A stretch of 9,435 nucleotides of DNA from an uncultured Treponema sp. (GTDB lineage Bacteria > Spirochaetota > Spirochaetia > Treponematales > Treponemataceae). The notes under the pieces are model-generated. The model had not been told where the DNA came from. It ran no database searches and saw only the letters and a list, made by a program, of their open reading frames with translations. The stretch is from assembly GCA_947167745.1 (NCBI GenBank), contig CAMVJE010000059.1, positions 1-9,435 on the forward strand. The letters run 5' to 3'. The position numbers and the translations under genes were made by a program. Positions 6,240-9,435 of this stretch are shown in pieces (within the stretch, counting starts at the first letter, position 1; each line of letters begins with the position of its first letter).

Positions 6240-7303
6240 ACCCTACCACTCACAAAGGAAAGTTCCTCATCTCCGGCACAGAATCCGCAAAGAGAATCCA
6301 AAGATTCATACGAGGCACTGACTTCCAGCATAGAAGAAAGTTTTTCTGAAATTAATTTTATCTGATAATCAGAAAACTCCTGACTTGAAGAAAATCTTAA
6401 GGAGGAAATTTTCTCATTATCATAGCCTAATACAAATATAGTCCTTTTTTCCTCATTTTTCAAATCAATAATGACTTTTTCAAGTTTTTTAAGGTCAGAA
6501 TCGAATAAAAGTTTTATATTTCCAAATGAATTTTCAAAATCCCATTCAAAAGGAAAAACAAGCCACTGCCTTAAAGGTCTGGTCATTTTCCCAGAAGAAG
6601 TGATGGTATTGAAAGCTGCCAGGATTCCGGCTTTTCGTTCCAAAGCGGCTTCATCAACTTCTTCAAAAAATTTTTTTATCGTTTCTTTTATTTGGACAAC
6701 ATTTTCACTCTGAGCATTTCTCTGCTCACGATTATTTTTCTGCCGGTTTTCTTCGCCTGCCTGATTGCGCCCACCTTCTCTTATCTCTTCAACAGCACTT
6801 TCGTCGTTCACTATTCCCTTTTCATCAAGCAGAAGTCTTATCTGTGCTTTTTCCTGATTTACACCAGACTTATCTTTTGATGCAGATAAAGCTTTTTTTG
6901 CTGAGGAAATATTAATTTTCATTCCAATCTGCTGCATAAATTGAAATATCCGCAGGGATTCCTGTGAAGGTTCAAGCCCTATTGAAGAGAGAAAATCTGC
7001 AATTTGAGGGGGCACTTCAGTATGCGGTAAAATTTTCTGAACGAAGGTTTGGGAAGGGGGATTTTCTTTGACAAGTGAGAGCTGAAGAAGATTTCTAGTC
7101 ACCGTAACTCTGGCATTAAAAACAGAGCCTGGTAAAAGATTTACTTCTGATTTAACGCTAATCTTCTGCCCTGCTATCGAAACAAGGTAAGTATTATTTC
7201 CGTCTTTTGAAATTACACGACCGCTAACAATCGCCCCGTTCCGCAAAATAGATGCGCTTGTATTTTGAGAAATCTGCCCCTGAATGACGGATACTTTATT
7301 CAT
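6236..7303 (-). CDS. FliK-like / YlqG-like protein, possible hook-length control relative
   Basis: The 355-aa product has a FliK-type plan. Residues 22-78 look like a small beta barrel (GAIVSGRVISKDGNNTYLVS, LLPGSVFNARVTV, LLQLSLV). Residues 145-205 are polar and low in complexity (EEIREGGRNQAGEENRQKNN). Residues 225-310 form a C-terminal domain with RPLRQWLVFPFEW, GNIKLLFDSDLKKLEKVIID, TIFVLGYD and SLRF. That last part follows the W-x-x-x-P-F...G-x-x-x-L...R-x-x-F-x-L...L-x-F pattern of FliK_C-type domains. True FliK sets hook length by talking to FlhB; this gene directly precedes an FlhB_C gene with a 4-bp overlap. The ATG at 7303 has no good ribosome site (AAGGG is about 11 bases away) and lies 6 bases after a terminator-like hairpin. 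The family call is moderately sure; a role in the flagellum is inferred. Confidence 0.8.
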   Translation of the reverse strand: MNKVSVIQGQISQNTSASILRNGAIVSGRVISKDGNNTYLVSIAGQKISVKSEVNLLPGSVFNARVTVTRNLLQLSLVKENPPSQTFVQKILPHTEVPPQIADFLSSIGLEPSQESLRIFQFMQQIGMKINISSAKKALSASKDKSGVNQEKAQIRLLLDEKGIVNDESAVEEIREGGRNQAGEENRQKNNREQRNAQSENVVQIKETIKKFFEEVDEAALERKAGILAAFNTITSSGKMTRPLRQWLVFPFEWDFENSFGNIKLLFDSDLKKLEKVIIDLKNEEKRTIFVLGYDNEKISSLRFSSSQEFSDYQIKLISEKLSSMLEVSASYESLDSLCGFCAGDEELSFVSGRV

Positions 7304-7312
7304 AACATAAAA

Positions 7313-7326
7313 AGCCCTTGCGAGCT
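7313..7326 (-). terminator. second, weak terminator hairpin just before the FliK-like gene
   Basis: On the minus strand AGCTC (7322-7326), loop GCAA, then GGGCT (7313-7317) forms a 5-bp stem, including one G-U pair, closed by a GNRA-type tetraloop. It is followed by four T. It directly follows the T tract of the main terminator. Confidence 0.5.
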
Positions 7327-7353
7327 AAAAAAAAGCACCGCAGGGATGCGGTG
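7327..7353 (-). terminator. intrinsic terminator of the rimM-trmD-rplS operon
   Basis: On the minus strand CACCGCA (7347-7353), loop TCCC, then TGCGGTG (7336-7342) makes a 7-bp GC-rich stem. C and eight T follow (7327-7334). It lies about 120 bases beyond the rplS stop and is the strongest GC-stemmed terminator in the window. Confidence 0.9.
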
Positions 7354-7365
7354 TAAAAGCAAAGA

Positions 7366-7432
7366 GAGAAAATTCAAACGGCAAAGGCAACGATATTTGC
7401 CGCGTTTGCCGTCAGGTGAACAGAATTTTCTC
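7366..7432. repeat. nested inverted repeat (67-bp branched hairpin) in the rplS 3' region
   Basis: The outer arms GAGAAAATTC (7366-7375) and GAATTTTCTC (7423-7432) are perfect 10-bp complements. Inside, ACGGCAAA (7378-7385) pairs with TTTGCCGT (7405-7412), and within that GGCAA (7386-7390) pairs with TTGCC (7397-7401), with GCG bulged. Transcription from rplS would produce this fold in the 3' untranslated RNA. No T tract follows, so it is not itself a terminator. It could be a processing or stability element, a small RNA source or a dispersed repeat. Confidence 0.75.
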
Positions 7433-7436
7433 GTTA

Positions 7437-7468
7437 GAATCAAAAATACAAGGAAGTATTTTTGATTC
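7437..7468. repeat. perfect 13-bp inverted repeat right after the rplS stop
   Basis: GAATCAAAAATAC (7437-7449) and GTATTTTTGATTC (7456-7468) are exact complements around the 6-base loop AAGGAA. The hairpin begins 3 bases after the rplS stop codon on the minus strand. It lacks a following T run, so a 3'-end protecting or processing role fits better than termination. Confidence 0.8.
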
Positions 7469-7471
7469 CAT

Positions 7472-7942
7472 TTATTTATCTGCTGCTGCGTTGTGCTCTG
7501 CAGCTTCCTCAGCCTTAACCTCTGCTTTGAGAGCTGCTTCTTTTTCTGCTGCAGCTTTTGAGAGGTCGCGAGACCACTTGAGGTAGTCAACTGCTGGCTG
7601 ACCGATAAGCTCCTTAACTTTTGCAGCCTTACCAATCTTGTCGCGAACATAGTAGAGCTTAGAACGACGAACTTTACCAGGGCGAACGATTTCTACATTT
7701 ACAACACGAGGGCTGTAAACTGGGAATACACGCTCAACACCAACGCCGTAAGAAATCTTGCGGACTGTGAAAGTCTTGCGAACGCCTTCATTTTTGATTG
7801 CGATTACGAGACCTTCAAAAATCTGGATTCGTTTTGTTTTACCTTCGATAATTTCAAAGTGAACTTTTACAGTATCACCAACTTTGAAATTAAGAGAAGT
7901 TTCGTCTTTCTGCTGTTCTTCAATAGTCTTAATAAGATCCAT
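7472..7942 (-). CDS. rplS: 50S ribosomal protein L19 with an Ala/Glu/Lys-rich tail
   Basis: L19 lies at the interface of the ribosomal subunits. The core, residues 1 to about 115, shows the family motifs: [73 protein letters not shown] and [15 protein letters not shown]. The protein continues for some 40 residues past the usual end near 115, as [20 protein letters not shown] followed by a charged [17 protein letters not shown] stretch that is probably helical or disordered. TAGGAG, overlapping the trmD stop, lies 9 bases before the ATG. It is the last gene of the khpA-rimM-trmD-rplS operon and is followed by hairpins and a strong terminator. Confidence 0.98.
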   Translation of the reverse strand: MDLIKTIEEQQKDETSLNFKVGDTVKVHFEIIEGKTKRIQIFEGLVIAIKNEGVRKTFTVRKISYGVGVERVFPVYSPRVVNVEIVRPGKVRRSKLYYVRDKIGKAAKVKELIGQPAVDYLKWSRDLSKAAAEKEAALKAEVKAEEAAEHNAAADK

Positions 7943-7954
7943 TGTTATTTTCTC

Positions 7955-8740
7955 CTAGTTAACCGCAGGCTTTTTGCCACGGCGTTTTTTGCCTTCATGC
8001 TTCTGCAAGTGCATATCAAGCAGTTCCTCAATCATCTTTTCGGCTTCTGTAGTGAGCAAGCCCTGCACTCGTGCGCTCGCGATTAAATCGGGGCGGTTTG
8101 CAAGTGTTTTCTGGAGCCGCTTTTTCAGCCGCCACTTTCGGATTTCTTCATGGTTGCCGGAAGTTAAAACCTCTGGCACTGCCAAGTCCTTGTACACAGC
8201 CGGGTGCGTGTACTGGGGATATTCCAAAAGTCCGTCAGAGTAGCTTTCTTCGTCGAGGCTTTCCGGAGTGATTACATTTTCGACCAGCCGATATACAGAA
8301 TCGACTATAACCGTTGCCGCAAGCTCTCCGCTCGACATGACATAATCCCCGATGGAGATTTCGTCGTCTACATACAAATCAATAATTCTCTGGTCAATAC
8401 CTTCGTATCGGCCACAAACCAAAACGATTTCATCTTTCTGACTAAGTTCCTGCGCTTTTTTTTGAGTGAAAGGCTTGCCCGAAGGAGTGACATAAATCAC
8501 ATGCTTCTTGTAGGCCTTTACGCTGTCAAGCGCACGCCCGAGAGGTTCCGCCATCAAAAGTTGACCGGCACCGCCTCCGTACGGCTTGTCATCACATGTC
8601 TTGTGTTTATCAAAGGCAAAATCCCTGATATTCACTAAATCGTAGGCAATAATTCCCTTTTCAACCGCTTTCGCCATGATTGAGGCTTCAAAAAAAGCGC
8701 GCGGAATCTCAGGAAATAAGGTCAGCACAGTAAATTTCAT
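7955..8740 (-). CDS. trmD: tRNA (guanine-N1-)-methyltransferase, m1G37
   Basis: TrmD uses S-adenosylmethionine to methylate G37 next to the anticodon, preventing frameshifting. It is a SPOUT-class knotted dimer. The 261-aa product has MKFTVLTLFPEIPRAFFEAS at the N-terminus, DDKPYGGGAGQLLMAEPL at 50-67, and VCGRYEGIDQRI at 108-119. The knot follows as EISIGDYVMSSGELAA at 127-142. The catalytic Asp169 stands before GLLEYPQYTHP, and VLTSGNHEEIRKWR closes the recognisable motifs. It is a little longer than many (about 240-250) through a Lys/Arg-rich tail (HEGKKRRGKKPAVN). GGAG precedes the ATG by 7 bases. The gene starts 4 bases after rimM ends and ends 12 bases before rplS begins. Confidence 0.98.
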   Translation of the reverse strand: MKFTVLTLFPEIPRAFFEASIMAKAVEKGIIAYDLVNIRDFAFDKHKTCDDKPYGGGAGQLLMAEPLGRALDSVKAYKKHVIYVTPSGKPFTQKKAQELSQKDEIVLVCGRYEGIDQRIIDLYVDDEISIGDYVMSSGELAATVIVDSVYRLVENVITPESLDEESYSDGLLEYPQYTHPAVYKDLAVPEVLTSGNHEEIRKWRLKKRLQKTLANRPDLIASARVQGLLTTEAEKMIEELLDMHLQKHEGKKRRGKKPAVN

Positions 8741-8744
8741 GGAA

Positions 8745-9347
8745 TTACTCCAGAATCCAGAGGTGCATCAACTGGATTATCTTGTTTTTGACATCAACCT
8801 TTCCGATGAATTGATCCTTAAGCGGCACATATACCGTGCGAACCTTTCCATTGGAATCATATTTGACATCGCTGCTAAGACAATCACAATTCTCGGCCAG
8901 ACAAACCTCCAAGAGGTTTCCAGAACCGCCTTCCATTACGTCTGTGATTGTACCCACCTGTATGGGCGCAGAATTTTCTGCCAATCCGTCTTTGCCCCCG
9001 TAAACGAGAGCACAATTTTTTAAGTCTTCGATATACCACTCGTTCTCTCCAAGAGGACAAGCATTTTCTCGCGAAACTACAATCTCCCATTTACTGTACT
9101 TCTGCACAGCCTCAGGACTATCGATTCCCGCAAGTTTTAAGTACAAGTCACGGCCGCCGACTTCTGCGTATTCCACCGAAAAGGATTTTTCTTCTCCGGT
9201 TTTGCCGTTTCTCAAAGCGACTTCTTTCATTGAAGCAAAATGCTCGTATTCTCCGGAAGTGCTTTCTACTTTAAATTCGCCCGAAATGCCGTGTGAGCCA
9301 CGAACGAAGCCAACGATAAAAACGTCGTTTTGATTAGATTTTTCCAC
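8745..9347 (-). CDS. rimM: 16S rRNA processing factor RimM
   Basis: RimM binds ribosomal protein S19 and assists maturation of the 30S head. The 200-aa product is somewhat longer than the usual 165-180. The N-terminal barrel begins FIVGFVRGSHGISGEFKVES, and LYLKLAGIDSPEAVQKY follows. The PRC-barrel half starts near EWYIEDLKNCALVY (103-116) and continues with IQVGTITDVMEGGSGNLLEV and VYVPLKDQFIGKVD. The extra length lies in linkers within the PRC part (GGKDGLAENSAP, ENCDCLSSDVKYDSNGK). The start is a GTG at 9347, 7 bases after the khpA stop, without a clear ribosome site. Translation therefore probably depends on coupling to khpA. Confidence 0.96.
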   Translation of the reverse strand: MEKSNQNDVFIVGFVRGSHGISGEFKVESTSGEYEHFASMKEVALRNGKTGEEKSFSVEYAEVGGRDLYLKLAGIDSPEAVQKYSKWEIVVSRENACPLGENEWYIEDLKNCALVYGGKDGLAENSAPIQVGTITDVMEGGSGNLLEVCLAENCDCLSSDVKYDSNGKVRTVYVPLKDQFIGKVDVKNKIIQLMHLWILE

Positions 9348-9354
9348 AGTTCAA

Positions 9355-9435
9355 TTAGTCCAGTATGTCAAGGCTATAATGCTTGCCATCTCTACTGGCT
9401 GATGCACTCAATACTGTGCGCAACGCTTTAGCAAT
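9355..9435 (-). CDS. khpA: KH-domain RNA-binding protein KhpA, C-terminal end only
   Basis: The last 26 codons run IAKALRTVLSASASRDGKHY then SLDILD and a TAA stop. This is the end of the small KH protein (YlqC/KhpA) that precedes rimM in many bacteria. The segment corresponds to the helix after the GxxG loop and the final strand. The 5' part lies beyond base 9435. KhpA partners KhpB in RNA binding in Gram-positive bacteria. Confidence 0.88.
   Translation of the reverse strand: MAKALRTVLSASASRDGKHYSLDILD

Noticed and set aside
7300..7650. A 116-codon minus-strand frame rich in Lys, Gln and Arg.
   Set aside because: It is a shifted frame over the end of rplS and the hairpin spacer; its composition comes from the Ala/Glu/Lys tail of L19.

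Overview
The window looks like chromosomal DNA of a spirochaete of the genus Treponema. The inference rests on gene content and protein character (khpA-rimM-trmD-rplS followed by FliK-like and FlhB-like genes, a Lys/Ala-tailed L19, AT-rich spacers), not on a database match. No mobile element, CRISPR array or phage gene is visible, and nearly every base belongs to a compact housekeeping layout.

Left part (1-2514): the 5' part of grpE runs leftward off the window. It is divergent from pgi (glucose-6-phosphate isomerase, + strand). A perfect 19-bp hairpin follows pgi. The same hairpin abuts the 3' end of a leftward tRNA-Leu(UAA), so one element probably terminates both.

Middle (2584-4653): a leftward divergent Lgt-family membrane enzyme and a leftward 86-aa two-helix membrane protein, then rightward tatD. 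The small membrane gene and tatD are transcribed divergently from a 77-bp gap. In that gap one palindromic TTGCAA sits exactly 17 bp from a good -10 box on each side. On this reading the tatD mRNA would begin at or next to its ATG.

Right-middle (4637-7303, all leftward): six tightly packed or overlapping genes. In transcription order they are a FliK-like protein, a stand-alone FlhB C-terminal domain (FlhX/YlqH type), an 83-aa domain resembling the N-terminal module of HD-GYP proteins, YraN (UPF0102), a 62-aa protein resembling the sigma-28-binding part of FlgM, and an Arg/Asn-rich protein with a CxxC...HxxC zinc motif. This is the most interesting block: three or four members point to flagellar export or its regulation.

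Right (7304-9435, leftward): the end of khpA, then rimM, trmD and rplS, a classical ribosome and tRNA maturation operon. The 168-bp spacer after rplS is almost wholly tiled by four hairpins, the last two being tandem intrinsic terminators that reach to within 6 bases of the FliK-like start codon.
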